NCBI GenBank assembly: GCA_934565425.1
Contig: CAKTHW010000081.1
Location: 1-6,774 of the forward strand
DNA length: 6,774 nucleotides
Source: an uncultured Oscillospiraceae bacterium
GTDB lineage: Bacteria > Bacillota > Clostridia > Oscillospirales > Oscillospiraceae
Direction of reading: 5' to 3'
The translations under genes and the position numbers were made by a program. A model generated the notes under the pieces. That model saw only the letters and a list, made by a program, of their open reading frames with translations. It had not been told where the DNA came from and ran no database searches. Below, piece after piece: positions 1 through 5,287 of the stretch. Numbering within the stretch: position 1 is the stretch's first letter; each line of letters starts with the position of its first letter.

Positions 1-7
1 CCCCTGG

Positions 8-112
8 TCGCTGTCCGCAGACAGCGAACCCCCCTATGCGCAAAAAAGCGCAGGAGTGGGTGAATTTTTGACGCAGTCAAAAAGAGGGCGAACCCTCGCC
101 GGGGGTTCGCCC
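8..112. repeat. String of four short intergenic hairpins
   Basis: Four consecutive inverted repeats fill the left edge. The first has perfect 8-bp arms at 8-15 (TCGCTGTC) and 20-27 with a CGCA loop. The second has 5-bp arms TGCGC/GCGCA at 37-41 and 48-52 around six A's. The third has perfect 8-bp arms TTTTTGAC/GTCAAAAA at 65-72 and 76-83 with a GCA loop. The fourth has perfect 10-bp arms GGGCGAACCC/GGGTTCGCCC at 86-95 and 103-112. None is followed by a T-run, so they do not look like ordinary intrinsic terminators. I see no coding sequence here. They may be a structured 3' tail of an upstream transcript or a dispersed repeat of the genome; the function is unknown, and the string may extend left of base 1. 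Confidence 0.7.
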
Positions 113-129
113 TTCGACATACTTCTACT

Positions 130-156
130 TATAAATGATATGTTCCTACCTATAAA
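130..156 (+). promoter_or_regulatory. Possible AT-rich promoter of the threonine aldolase gene
   Basis: The stretch between the hairpin string and the gene is AT-rich and holds two -10-like hexamers, TATAAA at 130-135 and TATAAA at 151-156. No good -35 box is visible at a 16-18 nt spacing from either, so this is only a tentative placement. The 130-135 copy would leave a leader of about 35-40 nt; the 151-156 copy would place the start very close to the ribosome binding site. Confidence 0.25.
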
Positions 157-177
157 ATAAAAAGAAAGGTGACGACC

Positions 178-1203
178 ATGCTCTACTTCAACAGCGACTA
201 TCTCGAAGGCGCACATCCTGCCGTCCTTCAGCGGCTCCTGGACACCAACCTGGAACAGACCGTCGGCTACGGTCAGGACCCCTACTGCGCCCAGGCCAAG
301 GACAAGATCCGTGCCGCCTGCCACTGCCCGGGTGCTCAGGTGGAATTCCTGGTGGGCGGCACCCAGACCAACGCCACCGTCATCCGCAGTCTCCTCCGGC
401 CCTATCAGGGCGTTCTGGCGGCGGACACAGGCCACGTCGCCCTCCACGAGGCAGGTGCCATTGAGGCGGGCGGTCACAAGGTGCTGACGGTGCCCCAGCA
501 CGAGGGCAAGGTGGCGGCGGCTGACCTGACTGCGTGGATCGAGAAGTTCTACCGGGACGGGAGCTGGGATCACATGGTGTGTCCGGGGATGGTGTATATC
601 TCTCACCCCACCGAGTACGGCACGTTGTACACCAAGGCGGAGCTGGAGGCCATCCGGGCGGTATGTGACCGGTATGAGCTGCCCCTCTATCTGGACGGCG
701 CCCGTCTGGGCTACGGTCTGGCGGCCCACGGGACGGATGTGACCCTGCCTGACCTGGCAAAACTGTGCGACGCCTTCTACATCGGCGGCACCAAGGTGGG
801 CGCCCTGTTCGGCGAGGCAGTGGTGTTCCCCAAGGCCGACCTCATCCCCCACTTCTTCACGCAAATTAAGCAGAACGGCGCCCTGCTGGCCAAGGGACGG
901 CTGCTGGGGCTGCAATTTGACGCGCTGTTCACCGACGGCCTCTATCTGGACATCTCCCGCCACGCCATCGCCATGGCGGAACAGCTCAAGGACATCCTGC
1001 GCCGGAAGGGGTATCAGTTCTACCTGGAGACCCCCACCAACCAGCAGTTCGTGGTGGTGGAGAACGGGCAGATGGAGGAGCTGGCCAAGCGCGTGTCCTT
1101 CGGGTTCTGGGAAGAGCTGGACGAGGACCACACCGTCATCCGCTTCGCCACCAGCTGGGCCACTCGACCGGAGAGCTTGGCGGAATTGGAGCAGCTGCTG
1201 TAA
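178..1203 (+). CDS. Low-specificity L-threonine aldolase family protein (PLP-dependent)
   Basis: This 341-residue protein belongs to the beta-eliminating lyase/threonine aldolase family of fold-type I PLP enzymes, which cleave L-threonine or L-allo-threonine to glycine and acetaldehyde in the cytoplasm. The N-terminus (FNSDYLEGAHP, then NLEQTVGYGQDPYC) is typical of the clostridial branch. The expected cofactor residues are present: the DGARLGYG motif with Asp173 and Arg176, and Lys206 in IGGTKVGALFGE, the likely Schiff-base lysine. Length is normal for the family. The start was set at ATG 178 because AAAGGTGA just upstream gives a 5-7 nt spacing; the in-frame GTG at 169 lies inside that Shine-Dalgarno sequence. 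The gene stands alone between a hairpin string and a terminator, so it is probably monocistronic. Family assignment is firm; substrate preference among beta-hydroxy amino acids cannot be read from the sequence. Confidence 0.93.
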   Translation: MLYFNSDYLEGAHPAVLQRLLDTNLEQTVGYGQDPYCAQAKDKIRAACHCPGAQVEFLVGGTQTNATVIRSLLRPYQGVLAADTGHVALHEAGAIEAGGHKVLTVPQHEGKVAAADLTAWIEKFYRDGSWDHMVCPGMVYISHPTEYGTLYTKAELEAIRAVCDRYELPLYLDGARLGYGLAAHGTDVTLPDLAKLCDAFYIGGTKVGALFGEAVVFPKADLIPHFFTQIKQNGALLAKGRLLGLQFDALFTDGLYLDISRHAIAMAEQLKDILRRKGYQFYLETPTNQQFVVVENGQMEELAKRVSFGFWEELDEDHTVIRFATSWATRPESLAELEQLL

Positions 1204-1310
1204 CGTTTTTCGGCACAACACAAATCTCCCTTCGGACTGTGAAAAGCAGCAGATAATGCAAAGTCTCACAGAGTTCCGGCATCGTAGATGACGGAATAAA
1301 ATGCAATCTG

Positions 1311-1345
1311 AAAAAACTGGCGACATGCGCGTCAGTTTTTTCTCT
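1311..1345 (+). terminator. Intrinsic terminator after the threonine aldolase gene
   Basis: Arms at 1311-1322 and 1330-1341 pair over 12 bp (AAAAAACTGGCG against CGTCAGTTTTTT, with one G-T wobble) around a 7-nt loop, and the right arm runs into TTTTTTCTCTT. The A-run on the left arm means it could also act in the other direction. It lies about 110 nt after the stop codon; in the intervening 1204-1310 I see no gene or clear structure. Confidence 0.85.
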
Positions 1346-1352
1346 TCTCAGA

Positions 1353-1372
1353 CGGGTGAGTGCATGCACCCG
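1353..1372. repeat. Short hairpin in the metN upstream region
   Basis: CGGGTG at 1353-1358 and CACCCG at 1367-1372 form a 6-bp stem with an 8-nt loop. A TGCATGCA palindrome (1361-1368) overlaps the loop and right arm. It sits between the terminator and the two long palindromes and seems part of the same hairpin string. No T-run follows. Confidence 0.45.
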
Positions 1373-1382
1373 GCTGCAAAAT

Positions 1383-1434
1383 TATCGAAAATGCCTGCAT
1401 TTTCGATAGCGGGTGTCGACTTGTCGACACCCGC
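1383..1434. repeat. Two abutting perfect palindromes with 12-bp arms
   Basis: The first palindrome has arms TATCGAAAATGC (1383-1394) and GCATTTTCGATA (1397-1408) around CT. The second starts at the next base: GCGGGTGTCGAC (1409-1420) and GTCGACACCCGC (1423-1434) around TT. Both have the same geometry of 12-bp perfect arms and a 2-nt centre, but unrelated arm sequences, one AT-rich and one GC-rich. Neither is followed by a T-run, and they end 4 nt before the -35 box of the metN promoter. They could be a dispersed repeat unit, a barrier to read-through, or protein-binding sites; the sequence does not decide. Confidence 0.85.
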
Positions 1435-1438
1435 CATC

Positions 1439-1467
1439 TTGACACGTTTCACTTTTTATCTTACAAT
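1439..1467 (+). promoter_or_regulatory. Sigma-A type promoter of metN-metI
   Basis: A perfect -35 box TTGACA (1439-1444) is separated by exactly 17 nt from a -10 box TACAAT (1462-1467), one mismatch from consensus. Transcription should begin near 1474, leaving a leader of about 40 nt before the ATG at 1515. This leader is too short for a T-box or SAM riboswitch, so metNI is not under the same leader control as metQ. Confidence 0.85.
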
Positions 1468-1478
1468 TTAATATTGTA
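1462..1478. promoter_or_regulatory. Inverted repeat over the metN -10 box, possible operator
   Basis: TACAAT (1462-1467) and ATTGTA (1473-1478) form a perfect 6-bp inverted repeat separated by TTAAT. The left half is the -10 box itself and the right half covers the expected transcription start. A dimeric repressor bound here would block RNA polymerase. AT-rich promoters yield such repeats by chance fairly often, so the operator role is an inference. Confidence 0.4.
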
Positions 1479-1514
1479 GCACTGAACGAGAATTTTCCCA
1501 AGGGAAGTGATTTT

Positions 1515-2519
1515 ATGATCGAATTAAAACACATCACCAAGGTCTTCCCCACCGCCGACGGGGAGCTGACCGCCTTGCATGATGTGAACATCACCATCCA
1601 CGATGGTGACGTCTACGGCATCGTGGGCATGAGCGGCGCGGGTAAGTCCACCCTGGTGCGCTGCATCAATCTGCTGGAGCGTCCCACCTCCGGTCAGGTG
1701 GTCATCGACGGCAAGGACTTGTGCGTCATGCCCGCCAAGGAGCTCATCCAGCAGCGTCGCTCCATCAGCATGATCTTTCAGCAGTTCAACCTGCTCATGC
1801 AGCGGACTTGTCTGAAGAATATCTGCTTTCCCATGGAGATCGCCGGCGTGAAGGCGGCCGACGCCCAGAAGAAGGCCAAGGAGCTGTTGGAGATCGTCGG
1901 CCTCCCCGACAAGGCGGACGCCTACCCTGCGCAGCTCTCCGGCGGACAGAAGCAGCGTATCGCCATCGCCCGTGCCCTGGCCTCTGACCCCAAAATTTTG
2001 CTCTGCGACGAGGCCACCTCCGCCCTGGACCCCAAGACCACCCAGGACATCCTGAAGCTGGTCAAGGACATCAACCAGCGCCTGGGCATCACCGTGGTGG
2101 TCATCACCCATGAGATGGCGGTCGTGGAAGAGATCTGCACCCACGTGGCCATCCTGGATCACGGCGTGCTCCAGGAGTCCGGCACGGTGGAGGACATCTT
2201 CTCCAACCCCCAGACCGAGGCCGGTCGTCGGCTGGTGTACCCCAACGGGGTGGTCATCGACCAGCTGCCTGCCGCCAACGTCATCCGCATCGCCTTCAAC
2301 GGCGGTTCCTCCTACGAACCGCTCATCGCATCCCTGGCCATCGACTGCGGCGTGAAGGTGAACATCCTGGGCGCCGACACCCGGAACATCGACGGCAAGG
2401 CCTTCGGCACCATGCTGCTGGGTCTGCCCACCGACCCGGAGGAGGCGGCCAAGGCCATCGCTTACATCAAGAGCCAGCCCAACGTGACTATGGAGGAGGT
2501 TCGTGACTATCATGGATGA
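1515..2519 (+). CDS. metN: Methionine ABC transporter ATP-binding protein MetN
   Basis: This 334-residue cytoplasmic ATPase powers methionine import through MetI. It shows a complete ABC domain: Walker A GMSGAGKST (38-46), Q-loop near Gln89 in MIFQQFNLL, signature LSGGQ (141-145), Walker B ILLCDE (161-166) followed by ATSALD, and the switch His199 in VVITHEM. After the ATPase domain, residues about 255-330 form the C-terminal NIL domain that marks the MetN subfamily; in studied homologues it binds methionine and slows transport when internal methionine is high (trans-inhibition). AGGGAAG seven bases before ATG 1515 supports the start. The 3' end overlaps the start of metI, as expected for translational coupling. 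Length and motifs are normal. A related NIL-domain importer for another sulfur compound cannot be wholly excluded, but the adjacent metI and metQ argue for methionine. Confidence 0.95.
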   Translation: MIELKHITKVFPTADGELTALHDVNITIHDGDVYGIVGMSGAGKSTLVRCINLLERPTSGQVVIDGKDLCVMPAKELIQQRRSISMIFQQFNLLMQRTCLKNICFPMEIAGVKAADAQKKAKELLEIVGLPDKADAYPAQLSGGQKQRIAIARALASDPKILLCDEATSALDPKTTQDILKLVKDINQRLGITVVVITHEMAVVEEICTHVAILDHGVLQESGTVEDIFSNPQTEAGRRLVYPNGVVIDQLPAANVIRIAFNGGSSYEPLIASLAIDCGVKVNILGADTRNIDGKAFGTMLLGLPTDPEEAAKAIAYIKSQPNVTMEEVRDYHG

Positions 2520-3279
2520 ATTTTTCGGCACACTCTTCGGTTCCACCGTCGTCAGCCAGCAGCTGGCCTATCTGGAAGCCAGCCTGCTCAAGGACATCTG
2601 GGAGACCTTCTACTCCACCGTCCTGTCCACCTTCTTCGCCTACGTCATCGGCCTGCCCTTGGGCATCATCCTGGTCACCGGTGAGCCGGACGGCGTCCGT
2701 CCCCTGCCCCGCGTCCTCATGCGGGTCATCAACGTCATCGTCAACCTGCTCCGCTCCGTGCCCTTCCTCATCCTGATGGTGCTGGTCATCCCCCTCTCCC
2801 GGGTCATCATCGGCACCAGCGTGGGCACCGTCGCGTCCATCATCCCCCTGGTGGTGGCCGCCTTCCCCTTCGTGGCCCGTCTGGTAGAGGCTTCCCTGCG
2901 GGAGTCTGACCACGGTATTTTGGAGGCGGCACAGGCCATGGGCTGCACCCCCATGCAGATCACCTTCAAGGTCATGCTGCCGGAGGCACTGCCCTCTCTC
3001 ATCAACGGTTTTACCACCGCCTTCATCACCATCCTGGGCTACGGCGCTATGTCCGCAGCCATCGGCGGCGGCGGCCTGGGCAGCTTGGCCATCAACAACG
3101 GCTATCAGCGCCGGATGTACCTGGTGCTGTACGTGTCCGTCATCCTGCTGGTCATCATGGTGCAGATCTTCCAGTCCCTGGGCACCCACACCGCCAACCG
3201 TCTCGATCGCCGCAACACCAAGACCCGGAAACGGGGCAAGCGGAACGCTGGCGAGAGCAAGGCCAACGACGCAGCCTGA
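2512..3279 (+). CDS. metI: Methionine ABC transporter permease MetI
   Basis: This integral membrane protein of about 255 residues forms, as a dimer, the channel of the methionine importer. Hydrophobic stretches consistent with five membrane segments lie near residues 35-57, 73-95, 105-122, 162-182 and 202-223. The cytoplasmic EAA loop that docks onto MetN is clear at about 138-154 (EAAQAMGCTPMQITFKV). MetI proteins are usually about 215-230 residues; this one has an additional very basic C-terminal tail of roughly 30 residues (RLDRRNTKTRKRGKR and onward). The start is uncertain: ATG 2512 lies 12 nt after AGGAGG, while in-frame GTG 2503 lies 6 nt after the overlapping GGAGG; both overlap the metN stop and differ by three residues. 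Translation is probably coupled to metN. Confidence 0.93.
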   Translation: MDEFFGTLFGSTVVSQQLAYLEASLLKDIWETFYSTVLSTFFAYVIGLPLGIILVTGEPDGVRPLPRVLMRVINVIVNLLRSVPFLILMVLVIPLSRVIIGTSVGTVASIIPLVVAAFPFVARLVEASLRESDHGILEAAQAMGCTPMQITFKVMLPEALPSLINGFTTAFITILGYGAMSAAIGGGGLGSLAINNGYQRRMYLVLYVSVILLVIMVQIFQSLGTHTANRLDRRNTKTRKRGKRNAGESKANDAA

Positions 3280-3295
3280 TTTTTGTGATTTTTGT

Positions 3296-3333
3296 AAAGA
3301 GTGGACAAGGTTCGCCCCTTGCCCACTCTTTTT
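3296..3333 (+). terminator. Intrinsic terminator after metNI
   Basis: Arms at 3296-3310 and 3317-3331 pair over 15 positions with a single A-C mismatch (AAAGAGTGG and CAAGG blocks against CCTTG and CCACTCTTT), around a 6-nt loop, ending in TTTTT. It begins 17 nt after the metI stop. It separates metNI from metQ, so the two parts of the importer are transcribed independently apart from any read-through. Confidence 0.9.
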
Positions 3334-3350
3334 CTAGGCAAAAGCCCCCA

Positions 3351-3379
3351 TTGACACCGGTGGCCTTCTGTGATAAATT
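3351..3379 (+). promoter_or_regulatory. Promoter of the T-box leader and metQ
   Basis: A perfect -35 box TTGACA (3351-3356) is followed after 17 nt by TAAATT (3374-3379), preceded by TGA, giving an extended -10 element. Transcription should begin near 3385, just before the first short hairpin of the leader. The -10 hexamer matches only four of six consensus positions, but the -35 box, the spacing and the TGN extension support it. Confidence 0.75.
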
Positions 3380-3386
3380 TAATGCC

Positions 3387-3678
3387 AACGAATCCAAATA
3401 ATCGTTCAAAGGCAGGGAAGAGAAGAGTACGTGTGGAAGTACGGTACAGAGAGCCTGGGCAGCTGGGAACAGGCACGGAGCGCCACGCAGAACATGGTCT
3501 TGGAGCCGCGCGACTGAGGGTCAAACTTAGGCCGCGCCGGGTGCGCCCGTCAACGCGCAGGAGTATCGGATGACATCGTCCCGCACTCTCTGAGGTCGGA
3601 GCTGTGAGGTTTCGACGAACCAAGGTGGTACCACGAAGCTGCGCTTTCGTCCTTGACAGGTTGTCGAGGGCGTTTTTT
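3387..3678 (+). promoter_or_regulatory. T-box riboswitch, probably methionine-specific
   Basis: This leader senses uncharged tRNA and lets transcription proceed into metQ when it is abundant. The T-box sequence AAGGTGGTACCACG (3622-3635) is unmistakable; its TGGT bulge can pair with a tRNA 3' end of ACCA, consistent with the A73 of tRNA-Met. Stem I contains the AGAGAG element (3457-3462) and a specifier region in GCAGAACATGGTC, where ATG at 3494-3496 is the likely specifier codon, below a stem GTGTGG/CCACGC. The antiterminator pairs AAGG (3622-3625) with CCTT (3651-3654) and ACGAA with TTCGT, with the T-box bulge between. It excludes the terminator that uses 3648-3672. The specifier is inferred from position and from the metQ neighbour; the rest is directly visible. 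Confidence 0.93.
3648..3678 (+). terminator. T-box-controlled terminator before metQ
   Basis: CGTCCTTGACA (3648-3658) pairs with TGTCGAGGGCG (3662-3672) over 11 bp with two G-T wobbles, followed by TTTTTT (3673-3678). Its left arm overlaps the right side of the antiterminator (3646-3654), so the two folds are mutually exclusive, which is the switch. About 100 nt without a recognised element lie between this terminator and the metQ start. Confidence 0.9.
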
Positions 3679-3781
3679 ATTGCCCTTGTTTGGATGTCCC
3701 CCCCGTTGCGTTCCGCTCTGTGCGGTTCACATAGCATTGTTATCTCATGCAAACCATTTTTAAGCAAAGGAGAAAATGAAG

Positions 3782-4654
3782 ATGAAGAAAAGACTGTTCG
3801 CACTGGCACTGTCCGTCGTGACCTGCCTGTCCCTGGCCGCTTGCGGCGGTGGCTCCAAGGCTCCCGCTACCAGCTCCAACCCCGCTGACGCCGCCACCAG
3901 CGCTGCCACCAGCACCCCTGCTTCCGGCACCACCCTGAAGGTGGGCGCTACCCCCGCTCCCCACGCTGAGATCCTGGAACAGGTCAAGCCCATCCTGGCT
4001 AAGGAAGGCATCACCCTGGACATCGTGGAATACAACGACTACAACACCCCCAATGACGCTGTCGAAGACGGCTCCCTGGACGCCAACTACTTCCAGCACA
4101 TCACCTACATGAACAACTACAACAAGGACAACGGCACCCATCTGGCAAGCGTCGCAGAAGTCCACTACGAACCCTTCGGCCTCTATGCCGGCAAGACCGC
4201 TTCCATCGCTGACCTGCCCGATGGCGCTCAGATCGCTGTCCCCAACGACGCCACCAACGAAGCCCGCGCTCTGCTGCTGCTCCAGCAGGAAGGTCTGATC
4301 AAGCTGGCTGACGGCGTAGGCATCAACGCCACCAAGCTGGACATCACCGAGAACAAGAAGAACCTGGACATCCTGGAACTGGAAGCCGCTCAGATCCCCA
4401 CCCGTCTGAAGGACGTTGACCTGGCCGTCATCAACGGCAACTACGCTCTGGACGCTGGCCTGAAGGTCGCTGACGCTCTGGCAGTGGAATCCAAGGACGG
4501 CGAAGCTGCTACCGCTTATGTGAACGTGGTCGCTGTCAAGGAAGGCAACGAAAAGAACGCTGCCATCCAGGCTCTGGTCAAGGCTCTGGAATCCGACACC
4601 ATCCGTGATTACATCAACAACACCTATGGCGGTGCTGTCGTCCCCATGTTCTAA
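3782..4654 (+). CDS. metQ: Methionine-binding lipoprotein MetQ (NLPA family)
   Basis: This protein of about 290 residues is the extracellular substrate-binding component of the methionine importer. The N-terminus is a lipoprotein signal peptide: MKKR, a hydrophobic core, then a lipobox ending SLAAC with Cys21 as the lipid-anchored residue. A Ser/Thr/Ala-rich linker follows to about residue 45, then the NLPA/MetQ domain starting at LKVGATPAPHAEIL, with the family features DANYFQH, YEPFGLYAG and VPNDATNEARAL. AAGGAG at 3767-3772 is 9 nt from ATG 3782 but only 3 nt from ATG 3776, so 3782 is the better start; 3776 would add Met-Lys. The gene has its own promoter and T-box leader and a strong terminator, so it is monocistronic. 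Codon use differs from metNI (mostly GAA and many GCT here, mostly GAG and GCC there), which would suit high expression of a binding protein. Confidence 0.95.
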   Translation: MKKRLFALALSVVTCLSLAACGGGSKAPATSSNPADAATSAATSTPASGTTLKVGATPAPHAEILEQVKPILAKEGITLDIVEYNDYNTPNDAVEDGSLDANYFQHITYMNNYNKDNGTHLASVAEVHYEPFGLYAGKTASIADLPDGAQIAVPNDATNEARALLLLQQEGLIKLADGVGINATKLDITENKKNLDILELEAAQIPTRLKDVDLAVINGNYALDAGLKVADALAVESKDGEAATAYVNVVAVKEGNEKNAAIQALVKALESDTIRDYINNTYGGAVVPMF

Positions 4655-4672
4655 GAACATCTCAATCCATAC

Positions 4673-4706
4673 AAAAATCCTCCGTATCGCTACGGAGGAT
4701 TTTTTT
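4673..4706. terminator. Bidirectional terminator between metQ and the acetyltransferase
   Basis: Perfect 14-bp arms AAAAATCCTCCGTA (4673-4686) and TACGGAGGATTTTT (4691-4704) enclose a TCGC loop, with a run of seven T's at 4700-4706 on the plus strand and five T's on the minus strand. It lies 18 nt after the metQ stop and 5 nt after the intended stop of the convergent acetyltransferase gene, so it can serve both. Confidence 0.93.
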
Positions 4707-4711
4707 CGCCC

Positions 4712-5146
4712 TCAGGGCAGTCTCATGTAGAGCAGCGGGTAGGGTTCCCCCTGCTCGTCCTGGTCTGTCCGCTGGTAGGTCACAAAGCCCAGGTGCTGGT
4801 AGAAGCCCACCGCCTGGGGGGTTCTGCTCGTTGACGGTGACGGTGCGTATGCCATAGGTTTGGACGCCGTATTGGAGCAGCTGGCGACCTGTCCCCTGCC
4901 CGCGCTCTGACGGCGCCAGGAACAGCATCTCCAGCCGGTCGCCTTCCACGCCTAGGAAGCCCACGGGCACGCCTGGCGTCCGTTCTGCCACCACCAGGTG
5001 CGGGACGGCCGCTAACGCCTGGGGGACGTAGGTCTTGATGTGCGCAATCTCCTCGTTGGATAGGAACAGGTGGGTCGCCCGGACGGAGTTCTCCCAGGGG
5101 CGTTCAGCAGGGTGCCGGTTCGCTCCTGCACTTCGTATAGCTTCAT
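4712..5146 (-). pseudogene. GNAT-family N-acetyltransferase, broken by two frameshifts
   Basis: Read across three frames, this encodes a 144-residue GNAT acetyltransferase. Frame one starts at ATG 5146 (MKLYEVQERTGTLLNA), preceded by a GGGGGGAG ribosome binding site 5 nt away. Frame two continues PWENSVRATHLFLSNEEI and carries the acetyl-CoA motif RGQGTG in LFLAPSERGQGTGRQLL. Frame three completes the fold (QAVGFYQHLGF, then YPLLYMRLP) and stops at 4714-4712. The first break is at a run of four C's on the coding strand (5100-5097), where one base appears missing. The second is at six C's (4821-4816), where five would restore the frame. The shifts cancel: 4712-5146 is exactly 145 codons. A continuous reading frame through the middle exists (GTG at 5171 to 4662) but has wrong N- and C-termini. 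This may be a decaying gene or two homopolymer sequencing errors. The substrate is unknown. Confidence 0.82.
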
Positions 5147-5169
5147 GCGCTCTCCCCCCTTTTGTCTCC

Positions 5170-5198
5170 ACTATAGCAGGAAACGGTGCTGAAATCTA
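5170..5198 (-). promoter_or_regulatory. Possible promoter of the acetyltransferase gene
   Basis: On the minus strand TATAGT (5175-5170) is a good -10 candidate about 24 nt before the ATG at 5146. The hexamer 17 nt further upstream, TAGATT, is a poor -35 box. The placement right after the livF terminator supports an independent start, but the promoter is weakly supported. Confidence 0.35.
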
Positions 5199-5207
5199 CC
5201 CTGACGC

Positions 5208-5256
5208 AAAAAAAGAACGCTGTAACGCGCCGTAAAAGCACGCTACAGCGTTTTTT
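5208..5256. terminator. Terminator after livF, possibly bidirectional
   Basis: AACGCTGTA (5216-5224) and TACAGCGTT (5244-5252) are perfect 9-bp arms around a 19-nt interior that may pair partly. On the minus strand the stem is followed by CTTTTTTT (down to 5208), fitting termination of the livGF transcript about 35 nt after its stop. On the plus strand TTTTTT follows as well (5251-5256), so it could stop transcription entering from the left. Confidence 0.82.
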
Positions 5257-5287
5257 CTTAGATGTACGGGAATTTTCCCCCTGGGAC

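Noticed and set aside
86..120. The GGGCGAACCC/GGGTTCGCCC hairpin as an intrinsic terminator
   Set aside because: No T-run follows on the plus strand, and on the minus strand the stem is followed by only a few T's (TCTTTTTGAC) belonging to the neighbouring hairpin. A role in minus-strand termination cannot be excluded but is not supported by any gene there.
34..1326. A 430-codon open frame on the minus strand opposite the threonine aldolase gene
   Set aside because: It is a shadow of a GC-rich gene: the opposite strand encodes a complete, well-conserved PLP enzyme, and this frame shows low-complexity sequence (rich in Val, Leu, Gly, His, Gln), no recognisable domain, and runs through the terminator and hairpins.
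1468..1514. A riboswitch or T-box in the metN leader
   Set aside because: The predicted leader is only about 40 nt and shows no T-box sequence, SAM-type motif or terminator before the start codon.
1524..2546. A 340-codon open frame on the minus strand opposite metN
   Set aside because: Its repetitive Asp/Gly/Val/His/Gln-rich composition is what antisense reading of a GC-rich ABC ATPase gives; metN on the plus strand has every expected motif.
3370..3573. Short plus-strand open frame inside the metQ leader
   Set aside because: It lies within the T-box RNA, has no ribosome binding site, and its Arg-rich translation reflects structured GC-rich RNA.
3740..4660. A 306-codon open frame on the minus strand opposite metQ
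   Set aside because: Antisense shadow of metQ, with low-complexity Gly/Ser/Val-rich sequence; metQ has a ribosome binding site, signal peptide and family motifs.
4662..5171. The 169-codon continuous frame read as an intact acetyltransferase
   Set aside because: Its first and last parts do not match a GNAT protein, whereas the neighbouring frames supply the correct start, with ribosome binding site, and the correct C-terminus. It is better described as a frameshifted gene.
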